Source of the DNA: Lycocorax pyrrhopterus obiensis
Lineage: Eukaryota > Chordata > Aves > Passeriformes > Paradisaeidae
DNA length: 64,000 bases
NCBI GenBank assembly: GCA_014706295.1
Contig: JACSVZ010000007.1
Location: forward strand, 434,001 to 498,000
Direction: 5' to 3'
Notes under the pieces: generated by a model
Database searches by the model: none
Told to the model about the DNA's origin: nothing
Seen by the model: only the letters and a program-made list of their open reading frames with translations
Made by a program: the position numbers and the translations under genes
Shown: piece by piece, positions 35,501 through 46,400 of the stretch
Position numbering within the stretch: position 1 is the stretch's first letter
Layout: each line of letters opens with the position of its first letter

Positions 35501-36530
35501 GATGGGCTCCTCCTGTGCCAAGCCCAAAGCAGGGCGCGTGAGATCACTACCTGGAGGTGCCAGGGGAGTTTCTCGTGCCGCAATCCCGCAGGTTCCTGCA
35601 GGTCCCTGTCTCTCCTGCCTGCCCAGGTGGGGTGAGCTCATCCCTCGCACCACAGGGAAGTTGTGACCTGTCACATCTCCTGATCCAGGCACAGCACCTG
35701 GAGGCTTTTGGCCTCCTCCCACGGACGATCCGCAGTTCCCGGGATCTGGCTGTGTCGGGCGGGACGCGTTACCCGTGCGTCCCTTCTCCCAGAAACCCGC
35801 TCCCCGGGAGCAGGACGTCAGTAACTAACGCCTGGTGCTTCCAACACTCATTTTTAAGGAAGGACCTGGTCCGTGTGGAGGCCACGGTGATTGAGAAGAC
35901 GGAGTCGTGGCCCAAAGTCAACATGCGCTTCTGGAGGAGGCACAACTTCCAGAGGAAGAAAAGTAAGAGGGAAAGGACGCGTTTCCTTCCCTGCTGGACG
36001 GGGGAGGGGAGGTATCCCAGCACAAGGACCCGAGGAAGGGGCTTATTCTCCGTGTCCCCAGAGCCCCTCAGGGCCCAGCCCCTCTCCCAGGGTTTAATAT
36101 TCCCTCAGCGTTCCCTAAACCTCCTGGGCAGGAGAGCGATCCCATTCTCTTCCCAAAGCCTTAAACATTGGATGTGTCATCACAGCTGCCCGCCGGCCCC
36201 AGCAGGGTCCTGCGCAGGCTTTGGTTGCCAAGTGACTCTTCCTTCTCTGCGAGAGGGAAGAATCGTGGCTGTTTCCGTATGGGAAGGATGGCCAAGCCTT
36301 GACCAGGCTGCCCCAGTGCCACTCTGGGACCTGCTGTCCTTGGCATCCCCATGGAATGCAGCTGCCTGCCAGCAGCACCGCCCTCCAGCAGCCCTGGCGT
36401 GGGGTTGGCACCAGGTTTATGCCGTTACCTGATCCCTTTTTCCCCCCTTTTTCCTTCTTTTTCAGTCATTGCCAACCCCCAGACCGTCCTCCGGATCAAC
36501 ACCATCGAAATCTACCCCTGCTTGTCCTGA
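26541..36530 (+). CDS. MRPL21: MRPL21, mitochondrial large-subunit ribosomal protein bL21m, complete 7-exon gene
   Basis: Structural protein of the 39S mitoribosomal subunit, nuclear encoded and imported. Exons: 26541-26571, 27157-27217, 28345-28430, 30585-30748, 32345-32397, 35859-35962, 36466-36530. All are GT-AG and in phase, giving 564 nt and 187 aa (human 205). The N-terminus [10 protein letters not shown], then VRHRSS, is Arg-rich with no acidic residue, as expected of a mitochondrial presequence. Conserved segments are [37 protein letters not shown] (the L21 core strand), [20 protein letters not shown] and [15 protein letters not shown]. The end is [10 protein letters not shown]. The lower length comes from a shorter presequence region. 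The AAGTGG acceptor context of exon 4 and the family similarity fix each junction. Confidence 0.96.
26941..27118 (+). mobile_element. CR1 LINE 3'-end fragment
   Basis: GGGCTGGGAAGGGGCTGCCC, CCCTGGAGGTGTCCAAGGAA and GGACGTGGCACTCGGTGCCC are the GGAGGTGTxxAAGGAA type of CR1 tail, ending CCTGGAATTCTG. MRPL21 intron 1, same sense as the gene. Confidence 0.9.
27396..27540 (+). mobile_element. CR1 LINE 3'-end fragment
   Basis: ATCCCTGGAAGTGTCCAAGG to CCGAACCGTTCCGGCATTCT, preceded by a T9 run at 27391-27399. Sense CR1 end in MRPL21 intron 2. Confidence 0.9.
28431..30584 (+). other. MRPL21: MRPL21 intron 3
   Basis: 2.15 kb. It holds the CR1 copy above, an A-rich tract at about 29785-29812, and a local 40-to-60-bp duplication (28765-28845). 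No RNA gene was recognised. Confidence 0.65.
28928..29130 (+). mobile_element. CR1 LINE fragment with the upstream 3' segment
   Basis: GAGAGGGAACGGCCTCAGGC and CAGGTTCAGGTTGGACACCA are from the segment just before the CR1 3' tail; CGGAGGTGTCCAGGGAATGC and GGACGTGGCACTCGGCGCTC follow. It is truncated before the terminal octamer repeats. MRPL21 intron 3. Two GGAGCAGTTGGA-type steps at 28765-28845 just upstream are an unrelated local duplication. Confidence 0.92.
31047..31135 (-). mobile_element. CR1 LINE short fragment
   Basis: GATCACAGAACCATTTAGGC, GCAAAAGACCTCTCAGATCC and CGAGTCCAACCCCTTAATTC form the reverse complement of the TCTGTGATT-ended CR1 subfamilies. MRPL21 intron 4, antisense to the gene. 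Confidence 0.88.
31655..31786 (+). mobile_element. CR1 LINE 3'-end fragment
   Basis: GGGTTGGTGGTTGGACTCCG, then CTCGAAGGTCTCTTCCAACC and TCGATGATTCAGTGA: the canonical sense-strand tail of old CR1 subfamilies. MRPL21 intron 4. Confidence 0.92.
35290..35317. repeat. (CAG)n microsatellite, interrupted
   Basis: CAGCAG-CCG-CAG runs of about eight triplets in MRPL21 intron 5, non-coding. Confidence 0.9.
35458..35482. repeat. (GGA)n microsatellite
   Basis: Eight GGA triplets in MRPL21 intron 5. Confidence 0.92.
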
Positions 36531-36565
36531 CTGGGGGAGTCATTACTGCTCCAGGCAGCTGTGGA

Positions 36566-36571
36566 AATAAA
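36566..36571 (+). terminator. MRPL21: Poly(A) signal of MRPL21 (AATAAA)
   Basis: Canonical AATAAA 35 bases after the MRPL21 stop. This gives a very short 3' UTR, common for mitochondrial ribosomal protein genes. Confidence 0.88.
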
Positions 36572-37450
36572 ACGGCCTCGGCACTGGCAAGTCCTGGACT
36601 CGTTGCCTTGGTGGGAAATGGGAATCTCTGTGTGCTTTCCTTTTAAAATAATGGAGTCTTTTTTAAACTGTTGCTTCAGCCTTGCTGGTGTTTATTTGCC
36701 AGGAGTTCTGGAAACCTCCCCCCCCCCCCCCCAGGATCCATTGCTGGCTGTCCAGCCTTTTCATGCCTAATGGATCTTTTTGCCTCCATGCCTCCCTGAG
36801 CTTCAGGAATTCTGGTCATATAGTTCCTGGCATTGTGTGGCTCCAGGGAGTATCCTGGGGTGCAGCGTGGCCTGAAGAGAGCAGTGAAACCAGGGGACTG
36901 CAGGGTCCTGAATCTACTCCTAGATCGTGCCAAGGGGCAAAAATCCTTCTTAAGGATTAGCACTGGGAAGTGGAGCTGAAAAAGTCCCCTCTTGAAGGTG
37001 AGCAGCGATGAACTGTCTGTGTGTGTAGCACCATCAGAATGAGACCCTGGTGGCTCGGGAGGGATCTTGTGCCTGTTTCAGAGCTGGGGTTTGGCCTGCT
37101 GAGTGTACTCCATGTCTGGATCCCGGTCTTTCCCCTCTTCTGTGGCTGCGCGTTGAGCACGGTCCTTTCCTGAGCAGCCCTTACGAGGCCAGGTGGATCC
37201 AGCCGAGGTCTGCTGGTGTTTCCAGGCTGGATATCCACCAGGACTGCAGTTTCCTGGAGTTTCTTGTACTATAGGGTTCTTAACAGCCGCCACGGGAAGG
37301 GATAACGGGTCCTGCTCACCTTGTCACTTCCCATGGGAATACCTTGCTTCAAATTGGGAGGAAAATCCGCATTTGGGTGTCCTTTGCAGTCCCACCGTGG
37401 CTCCTCCCGGGACAAAGGTTGCCACAACCCTGTCCTGAAGGAAATGAGAG

Positions 37451-37590
37451 TTTTCTTCCATCCGGGACTTGCCTTGGCTGTCCAGTTGGGTTTTGGGAGT
37501 TTTCTTCCATCTGGGACTTGCCTTGGCTGTCCAGTTGGGTTTTGGGAGTTTTCTTCCATCCGGGACTTGCCTTGGCTGTCCAGTGTCACG
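37451..37590. repeat. 49-bp tandem triplication
   Basis: TTTTCTTCCATCxGGGACTT recurs at 37451, 37500 and 37549, an exact 49-bp period. Copies differ by a single C/T in the first part. Such uniformity points to a recent duplication. Confidence 0.95.
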
Positions 37591-40292
37591 ATTCCTTTGG
37601 GAGATCGCTTCCGGTGCCGCTTGGGTGGCTCCGACTGCGTATCGCCTTCAGCTGGAGGAGGATCCAGGTGTGCTGGGGTCGAGCTGGCTCTTCAGCCACT
37701 GGAGACAGCTGGATCTGCAGGGGTGGACTCAGCCCTTCCCATTTCAGATCCTCTGGCACACGCAGCCCTTGGGAATGCTGCCGCTCCTTCCCTGCTGCTG
37801 AGGTTGGACGCGCAGTCTCTGGCGGCCGACGGAACGCGGAGGCGGGGACCGCTTGGATCGTCGCGGTCCTTGCTCCCAGCCTCTTACAGAAGAGTGGGGA
37901 GGCCCCTCCGAAAAATCATCTCCCCCAGGTGGCTGCAGTTCCACGCTGGGAGCGGCAGGTCCCAGCAGCAGGCAGAGAGTGCTGTGGGCTGGCACAGGGA
38001 CCGCAGCCTCCGGAGGCGGGCTGTTCCCGGCCCGCAGCGGAAGCGGCGTTGCCAGCCGAAGGAGTTGGACTGGAAACCCTCAGTCCCTCCGCGCTCGAGT
38101 GCTGGGGCTAAGAAACAGCATGTCTTGGCTCTAAGGGGATGCAGCAGGAATGTTCTGTCCTTCCCAAATAGGAAGAAGCGCTCGGAAATAACACGAGATT
38201 CGGGGCTCGGAAATGCGGAGGGCAGAGGCTGCTGCGGAGTCGAAGGAGAAGCAAAGGGCTTAAGTTCTGTCAGTCTGATCCCCCAAAAAGCCCTTGGGAA
38301 TGTCGTTCTGATCCAAGTGAGATACGACACAAAATTGGGCTGGTTTCACAGCACTTTGTGGGGGACAAAAATTCAGGAAGGGAGAATCCAACCAGTATCA
38401 GGAAGTTCTTGGTTTGAAAAGTTTATAATGCAAAACAAGCAGGCTTTATTGGAACTATTTATTCAGACTGAGGTAAAAAGGGATTGTTTCAACGTTTTCT
38501 TCGGGAGAGTTTAAATCGAAAGTTTTTTGTCATTCCGAGTGGAAGCAGGAATGCCCAGTTCTCTGGGATGAAGCCACAGGTCTCCACGTGGCTCCATGTG
38601 TCCGGGGGGGGGTGATCCTCGTCACCCTTCCTGGTGCTAAATGGCACTGAAAAAGCTTAAGAGCGGGAATTTCTCAACAAAGCAGGTTTGGGTTTTTTTC
38701 TCCTTAAGTACTGATTCGTGGTGGAAATTCATCCGCCAGGACGGAACAGCTCCGGGTGGAATTTGAGAGGCTTTTCCCGGAGCTGAAGATCCACGTGGGC
38801 CAGACAAGAAGCAGGCCTGGGCTCCGGCCACCCCTGTGGCGTGTGTCCCCCCGGGAGGAAGGCTGGGGAGCCGGAGCAGAGGGCATGTGCTGGGAACCGG
38901 GAGCGAATTCCAGCGCTGATCCCTGCCCGCTGGCCACAAAGCCGCTGCCTGTGCTGCTCCTGCCGTGCTTTCCAAGAATGCCAGCAGGGCTCCGCGGCAG
39001 CAGGACGGCTGGCTCTGCAGCCCTGACATTTCCCATCAGAAGGAAGCGTTGTTCTCGTGCCAGCAGCGAGGTTTGCTCGGGAAGAGCTGCCGGGAATGAC
39101 TCGGGAGGTGCCGCTGCTGCTCCCCGTGGCATCCCTGTTTTGGGCAGGAGCACCGAGCGGATCCCTGGCCCTGCCGCTCCCTGGATCCCAGGTGTGTGTC
39201 CCCCCAGACCCCTCCTTGCCCTCCTCTCTCCGGGAGGGGTTTGAATCCCTGATTTCTGTGTGCCACGCACTGAGCCCAGCCCTGACCTCCTCCTCTGCCC
39301 TTTCAAGAGTGGCCCGTGGCACCGGAATTCCTTTGTGGCTCCAGGTTTTTCCCTCCCCCTCAGCTCCAGCTGCTTTTGGGAGCCTCTTTGGAGCAAGGTT
39401 TCCATCCTTTCAAAGGCTGGTGCTGTTCCAAACCCCTCCAATGCTCCGGATGTTGCAGCTTCGAGGGGCTTGGACTCGTGTTTCGCATAAAATCCTTCTC
39501 ATGACTGAAGGTAAAACAGCCCCATCCTGGCCATCCCCCGGGATCCCTTTTTGCAACGTTTCTGGAGGTTTAAGTTACTTCCACGATGGGGTTTCTGTTC
39601 CTTCACCCAGCACGCTGCTCTGTGTTCCAAAATCAGCTTCCCAAGCAGAGCCGTCCCCGCAGCGGGAAGCTTCCCGCCGTGAGGAGCTGCTCACGGAGCC
39701 TGATGGAGCCTGGCAGCCGGGGTCCGTGGCAGCGTCCTCCTTCCCAGCAGCCAGCTCCTGCGGGAAAACAAAGTGCAGGACGCTCTCTTCGGAGCCCACG
39801 GGGCGGCAGAGGGATTTAGCAGCTCCGTCAGGACATTTGGGTCACGCGCTCTGCCAGCCCGTGAGCTGCCGCCGCCGCTTATCCAGCGGCAAAGCAGCTC
39901 GGAAAGCTCTCGGGACGTGTTGTTCAGGCCCTGGGGCAGGAGGGAAATGCTGTTAATTTGTCCCTTCCCTGTGTTTTTTTATCCCTCGCAGCTTTGGGAA
40001 GGAGTCTTTGAGCTCTGACGTGGAGCCAGATTTGTTTTCTCAGCGTGATCCGGCCGCGTGTCGGAATCCGCTTCAGCGGCAGGCAGGAACAGGACACCGG
40101 GAAACCGTGTTGGTTGGGTTTCTCTTGCACTGGAGGTTTCATTATCTCCTGTGACCTAAAAACCGGCCCTTTATTAAAAAAAGAAAGGGAACGTGTTCCC
40201 AGTGGGTTGGTGTTGATGCAAATCCCACCCGGAGAAGTCCGGCCGCGGCCGGCGCGCCCGGACACGGGGCCTTTCATCTGTGTTCCCTCTCC

Positions 40293-40302
40293 CTATTTAT
40301 AG
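40293..40302. promoter_or_regulatory. Perfect MEF2-type word (CTATTTATAG)
   Basis: Matches the MEF2 consensus YTAWWWWTAR on both strands. It lies 3 kb upstream of the GTPase start, just after a GC-rich block (CGGCCGCGGCCGGCGCGCCC). Function is unproven. Confidence 0.4.
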
Positions 40303-42241
40303 CACAGGGAGAAGCAGCTGGGATCTGCGTCCCTGTGCCTTGCCCTGCATGTGGACGCAGAGGTTTCACAGCTGGGTTGGTGTCAGAAAGAGCAGAGTGA
40401 ACCGAGGAACGTGAGGGGCTGAAGGCTGGGAGGACCCTCGGGCATGCCGGGTTTGCTGCAGCAACCCAAAATGCGTTCGTGGGCAGGGCAGCGTGGCTTT
40501 GGTTATGTCCTCGGAGAGCATTCCCCGATGGAGCTGCGCGCGGGAATGTCCGTGCGGTAATTAATGAGTGGCAATTAACTGTGGTGGGTGAGCTGGAAAA
40601 GGGCTTGAGCCCTTCAAATGGAGGCTCGGGAGAGGAGCTAAGGCTTGGGGAGCCAAAGCTTTGAGATACCTCGGTCATTTTTGAACTGGAGCTGGCTCTC
40701 GCATGGATCTGTTGGCATTCCATGCCTTTGGATCATCTCGTGGAGAGAAAAGGGACTGGGGGTTATTTTGTCTTCCTTTCCTAAGTGAAAAGCCACCACT
40801 GCCCTGTTTCGAAAGCACCAAAGTTCACTTTCCGGGCAGCTCCCGAAACAGGTAAGTGGTTTGGACGTGGAACGGGATCCCCGCGATCCGAGGCTACGGC
40901 CTGAGGGGATTCGGCTCTTTGCTTCGGGCCAGCTTTCCACTTCGGCTGATTCTCTGTTCGCAGGGCCGTGATTCATGGGAGCCTCTGGCGTGGTTCCCGG
41001 AGCAGACTCCGTGTCTTGAAGGACCGGCAAGTATGGAATAGCCTGCCCACAAGTATTTCAGCAGGACACAATATCTCCTGCACCTTTCCCACCTGGCTCC
41101 GCTGCGGAACGCCGGAGGCGGATTATCCAGCGATCACCGCTGATAAGAGTCCTGTTTCCACTCTCATCCAGCCAAACATTCCCTGGCAAACGTGGGATGT
41201 GGCGCTCAGTGCTCCTGTGGGAACACGCATGTGGCTTCCACCACGCCGAGCAGAGCTGTGCGTGAGGAGCAGGAGTTTCTCCCAGCTGTGCCGTCAGGGA
41301 CGCAAACTCCCCAGCTCCGGGACTTTTTTCCTAAAGAACCCAGGGATATATTTTTCTGGAGCAGCTGGTATTGGATTGGAAGGTCATAGTGGTCACGGGG
41401 GTGGTGGGAAGGGAGCTGATTTTCCCAATGTGACAGAGGAAGTGCGTGCTTCCATTTTAACTCCATCCTCTTTGTCCCTTCGTTCCCTCATCCCTGCCAA
41501 TCTGTGTGCTGTTAACGCACTCGGAATTAGGGCAGGTGTGACTGCCCAGCTCCCAGGGCTGTGGTGCCAAGGAGCTGGACCCGAGGCGAGGGCAGCAGGA
41601 ACCTGGGGCAGCAGGAATTGTTGCTCTGCATTCCCCCAGCCAGCTCCTGCCTTCCAAAGTGCAAGGGTTGATTTTCCACGAAATTTGCCCGTTTGTTGTC
41701 ACATGGCCCGCAGGAGAAGGGTTTTCTCTGTGGCTTCTCCCTCGTTTGCCTGGAATCAGGCGATGTATTAAAGCTGGTACTGGAGAGGATCAGGCAAGAA
41801 GAGGACTTGATTGCAGACAACTCACTTCCGTAGGAAATGGGGCTAAAAATAGGGAAGGAATGTAACGGAGACTTCTTTTTCTTGACGCCCCCCGTTCCCC
41901 AGCTGGGAATCAGCTTTTGTCCCAAAATCTGTTTATTGCCTCGCTGTTCTTTCCTGGGCCCCAGATGTAGCCGGGAGCCTGGTTTTTGGCTCTGGAGAAG
42001 CCGGAGCAGGGCTGTTTGCAGGGGCTGATGCACAAGGAGGACACACGTGATGGCAAGATGGGTTTCTGGGAGAGGCCTGCTGGCTCTCCCGGCTCCCCAC
42101 GACAGTCCCTGTGTTATCCAGGGGCCTCCCTCCAGCACCGATCCCGCTGGCAGCAGCTGTGCTCCCGATAACCCTGCGTCCAGCTGAGTGCTGATGTCCC
42201 CGTGGGCGCCAGGATGTTCCCTTCGGACACCCGATAGGGGC

Positions 42242-42248
42242 TATAAAT
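42242..42248 (+). promoter_or_regulatory. TATA-like box upstream of the GTPase gene
   Basis: TATAAAT within GGGGCTATAAATACCGGG, 1.07 kb before the GTPase ATG. It could mark an upstream promoter with a spliced or long 5' UTR. The CpG-rich region next to the ATG is the alternative. Confidence 0.35.
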
Positions 42249-42907
42249 ACCGGGTGGGATCGTGTTCCCTTGAGCACCGAGCAGGCTGCGCCAAGTCACC
42301 CCAGATGGCCAGGCTGAGAGATCCCCGTGCCAGAGAAATGGCTGCAGCCTTTGGAAAAGGGACCGAGTCCCTGCTGTGGGCGTTTGAAGGCTCCACACCC
42401 TTGGCCAGGTCCCTTCTGCCAACTTCTTGTTTTGCAGCACCGGAGTTGCCTGGGATCTGCATCCCACGGGTCAGAAGCGTTCTGGGGTCTGATGGAGAGA
42501 GTCGAGATGCTGCTCGAGGGGTTGCCAGGCTTTTCCCTCCTTCCCAGAATGCCCAAGGCACATCCGTGCCCGCTCCAGGTGCTGCTCCGAGCTGTTCCAC
42601 GTTCCCTGGACACCCGGCTACGCCCTCGCGCCAGGTTTGCTTCCAGGCCTGGTGTGGAGCCCTTGCTCTTGGACATCCATGGGGATTTAGTCGCTGGTTT
42701 GTGCGGAGCCAGGATTCACTCCTCACCCTGCTCTTGGGATAAGGGAAAAGGCCTAGGCTCAGACAGCTCCTCTTGTCTTCACCGACTTGTCTCGTGCCCA
42801 AACATGGGGAAAACCATGATTTCAGGCAGGGCTTTGGGGGCAGGCAGCGCTCTGGCCGTGTTTCCCTGGCTGGGGAGGTGTTGCGCCCCTTCCCTCTTTC
42901 CTCACGT

Positions 42908-43035
42908 TCATAGACCCACGGAATCCCAGGACGTTTGGGACGGAAGGGACCTCACAGCCCACCCAGTGCCACCCCCTGCCGTGCACAGGGACACCTTCCA
43001 GAGCCCAGGTGGCTCCGAGCCCCGTCCAACCCTGG
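42908..43035 (-). mobile_element. CR1 LINE 3'-end fragment
   Basis: CATAGACCCACGGAATCCCA, TTTGGGACGGAAGGGACCTC and ACAGGGACACCTTCCAGAGC: reverse-complement CR1 ending with the CATAG-type terminal repeat. It abuts the GTPase promoter. Confidence 0.92.
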
Positions 43036-43420
43036 CTTTGCCCCTTTGCGGGGAGCAGCTTTCGCGGTCTGGGAAGCGCCGCCCGGCGCTCCTGCCTGCG
43101 GGGAAACTGAGGCACAACTCCCGAAGCGCCTCCGGGACGGGATGAGGACCGCCTCCGCTGGCCAGGGAGGAGGAGGAGGAGGAGGAGGAGGAGGAGGAGG
43201 GCACCAGCCGGGCCCGCCCGAGGCTGAGCCCAGCCCGGCCCCCGGGGCGGAGCCGGCGGAGCAGCGCCCGGCGGAGCGGGGAGCGGCGGATCCCGGGGCA
43301 GCCCCGGCCCGGCTCCGGGATGAGCTTCCCGCGGCCCCTGCGCCGCTCCGTGAGCCTCAGCCCGGCCCGCACCCTGCGCCTCGTCGTGCTGGGACAGAGC
43401 GCCGTGGGCAAGACAGGTAG
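43036..43420 (+). promoter_or_regulatory. CpG-rich promoter and 5' UTR of the GTPase gene
   Basis: GC-rich, CpG-dense sequence before and through exon 1, with a (GGA)12 tract at 43165-43200 about 120 bases before the ATG. No TATA box close by. The GGA run is probably in or just before the 5' UTR. Confidence 0.6.
43165..43200. repeat. (GGA)12 microsatellite near the GTPase start
   Basis: Twelve pure triplets. Purine-rich runs of this kind near promoters are often length-variable. Confidence 0.95.
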
Positions 43421-46400
43421 GACGGGGCTCCCCAGCATCCCCCCGCGTCCCCCGCGTCCCTCCGGCATCCCCCAGCACCTCTCTGGCACCTCCCTGCGTC
43501 CCTCTGCTATCCCCTGGCACCCTCTGGCATCCCCCCGGTCTTCTCCCTCCGGGCAGAGGGACCAACCTCCCCATGTCCCTTAGAAAGCCGGGACGAGGTA
43601 CATCCTCCCGGTGTGCCCCCAACCCATGGGGTTTGAGGGCACTCACTGAGTTTCCTTCCCCTCGAGCTTCCCGTATGGGCACTCGGCCGCCGGGCTCGTC
43701 CCATGGGGGTTTTCCCTTGCCCGAGGGGTCCCCAGCTGCGTGGGGGCCCCGGGTGGACATCGCTGACCGGGAGAACTTTCCCAAAAGCCGGGCTCGGGAC
43801 GGGGTTTTCCCGGGCGTGAGGAGTTCGCTGCTCACTCCCAGCGCCCACGGCAGCTTTGCGGAGCCTCCTCCACAGCACCGGGCTGTTTTCCTTCAGGAAA
43901 ACTCCCTTTCCCTGCGCCTTGCTCGGCGCTCTCCGTCTGTGCCTGCTGGGGTGGGGGTTTGGGATGCTGTGCTGGGAGCACCTCAGCTCCCTCCTTCACC
44001 CCGTTCCTCCCTGGGGATCATCCTGCCCCCTTTCCTGCTGCTCCATGCCGGGCTGTGAGCACTTGCGGGCGCAGGTGTCCCCTGTAGCCCCCAGAGAGCC
44101 AGGAGTGGGGTCAGAGGCAGGGGAAGCTGTGGATCCATGTGGATCCGTGATCCGTGCAAAGCCTGGTGGGACACGGCTGTGCTGCCGTGCCCTTGGGGAC
44201 AGGGAATGTCCTGCCCCTCTGGAAAAGGGAAGGCACCACAGCAGCGGCACCTGTGCCGGGCTGTCGGAGCCGCTGGAATTGCGTACAGCAACCGGCATTC
44301 ATGAAAAATCCTAATTCCCTGGCTAAATCGAAGGAAGCAACTCCCAGCTGTCCCTGAGCAGTGCCGGAGCACGGGATGGGGCTCCGCTCCGGGGTACCGG
44401 AGCCCCGGGGGGAAGGGCGGGCCCTGGCAGCGCTCGGCCGCGATGGAGCGGGTGGGTGTACGGGGTGTGCGGAGCCCTTGGCTCGCCCGCAGCCCAAACC
44501 CGTGTGTCTCCGTGCTGCTGCGCATCCCACCCGGCTCACAGCCCATTCCTGGCAGCTGCGGGCCCCTCCCGTGGGCAGCTGCGGGGCTGCTGTGCCTCCT
44601 CCTTGGGGTGGCATCGTGCCGAGGGCCTTCAAAGGTTCCTCGCGTTGCGCTCGGCTGTCAGCCCGTGCGCCTCGCGGCAGCGGGGTGTGTGGCGGAGTGA
44701 CAGCGGCGCAGGCCATGGAATCGGGGCACGGGGAGGCAATCGATACGTGCAGAGCAGAGCTGGAGCGTGCCAGGAGCAGGGAGCGGCCCCCCTGAGCGAG
44801 TCCCTCCCCACGAGTGTCCCCTGGGCGCTGTTCCACACGTCCTCCCCTGCCAGGGGACATCGTGTCGCCTTCCCCGGGGGCTGTGCCCGAGCTGCCGCCT
44901 CCTGCTGCCGACCGCCCCCTGCGCCGGGGACGAGGACACCTGGCCTGCTGTCGCTGCCCAGCTGGCAGGTGACATCCCGGGTGACGGATCGGGTGTGGGA
45001 GAGGCGAGGAAGGAGCCAAGAGCAGCAGCAGCATCGCTTGAGCTGCTGTGGGGAGGACGGGGGAGGCAGCCGGGTCCCCAAATGGGGGTGACATCTCTCC
45101 TGGCCAGGGCGTGAAGCAGGGGAGGGTGGAGGTGGGCTCCGTCCCCGAGCAGGGTGTGAGTGGGCCCCACGCCGGAGCATCCCCGGCACGAGCCGCTGCA
45201 TCCGTGGGACACAGAGCTGAGGTCGGGAGAGCTGAGGGGCGGGAACGACCAAGGGGCAAATCCCGCGTGGGCAGCTGCGAAAGGGAAAAATAACCCTTGA
45301 TTCTCAGCCGGAGTTTGGGTTTTCTTGGAGCAGTTTGGAAACCTCCAGGATCTGGTGACCCGGGGTCCCAGACCCTCCGAGCAGGGATGGCTTTGGGCGC
45401 AGCCGTGTGGTTTCAGGATCAGGGCTGCGTGAATCAGCGGCGGGGGCTGGAAATCCAGCCCAGACCGGGCTCGCGTTATCCTCTGCTGCTGCTGCCCGGC
45501 TTAAACTTTGCCATAATCCAGAGCAGAGCTCTGCCTGCAGCACGTGGAGCGGAGATGGATCGGCGCTGGAGCCGTTCCGCAGCGGCACAAACAGGGCAGC
45601 ACGGCCCAGGTGTGCCCAGCCCGGCTCCACGGCAGGTAAATCACCCCTGGAGCCCGCGGCCACCCCCCCGCCCCACGCTTAATGCACAGTTAACCCTTTG
45701 AGCTCCAAGGAGAGCCCTTCCCGAGGTGACTGGTGTTCGGGATGGGGAGAAAAAGCTCCTTATAAGGCTGGGCGGCCGCGGCCGCTCCGCCTGCGGCCGC
45801 TTCCCCCACTGGCAGCTCCACTCGTGCTCCTGCGCTCCAGCCAATTTTTAATCAATCTAATTGGCTCCTCTTCTCATCCCACGCCATGTGCTCCAGCTTT
45901 GGGTGGCTGCCTGACATATGACACACAATCAGGTGTTTTCCAGAGACCGAGCCTGCCTCGTCCCGCTCCCCCCGGTAATTCTGTCGCCTCTTTGAAGGTG
46001 CCTGTAGGTGCCTCCTGCGGGGTCCCTGGTTGTCTCCTCCGAGCAGTTGGGATAAATTACCTGCGTTTTCCATCAAATGCCTTCCCTGCTGGGCAGGGTT
46101 TAAACCCAGAGGCGGATTGCGGGGCGAGAGGATGGTGAAGCCCCCAAAGAGGAGCCAAGCAGGTGTGGGAGGCAGGAGAAGTTCGTGCATCCCTCTTTCC
46201 CCTTCTGTGGTTGTTTAAGCCTGGCCCACGTGGGGTGCCACGTTCCTGGGATAAACACGCAGATCCTGGCCCGGTGTGGGTCTGCGAGGGCAGGACACCA
46301 GGAGCATCTGCTGGTGGGCAGCTGGGACAAGCTGACCCTGGGTTGCACAGGGAAAGGGAGCTCGGAGTGTCGCTCCAGCTTGGTGCTGGCTTTTCGTTCC

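Larger units (their letters stand above)
30749..35858 (+). other. MRPL21: MRPL21 introns 4 and 5
   Basis: Introns 30749-32344 and 32398-35858. Two CR1 fragments lie in intron 4. Intron 5 has GGA (33487-33503 and 35458-35482) and CAG (35290-35317) microsatellites and no recognised element in the rest. Confidence 0.65.
36572..42241. other. Intergenic spacer between MRPL21 and the GTPase gene
   Basis: About 5.7 kb. Recognised items are a C15 run (36718-36732), the 49-bp triplication (37451-37590) and a perfect MEF2-type word at 40293. A 397-codon open frame (37321-38514) spans the triplication; it matches no family known to me and has no initiation or splice context, so it is not called as a gene. 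No CR1 was recognised here. Confidence 0.6.

Noticed and set aside
38704..39956. Overlapping open frames on both strands (245 and 299 codons)
   Set aside because: No recognised domain, compositional bias typical of GC-rich DNA, and both strands open over the same span.
44111..45259. 382-codon minus-strand frame in GTPase intron 1
   Set aside because: GC-rich intronic DNA, Pro/Ala/Gly/Ser-biased, no domain or splice support.
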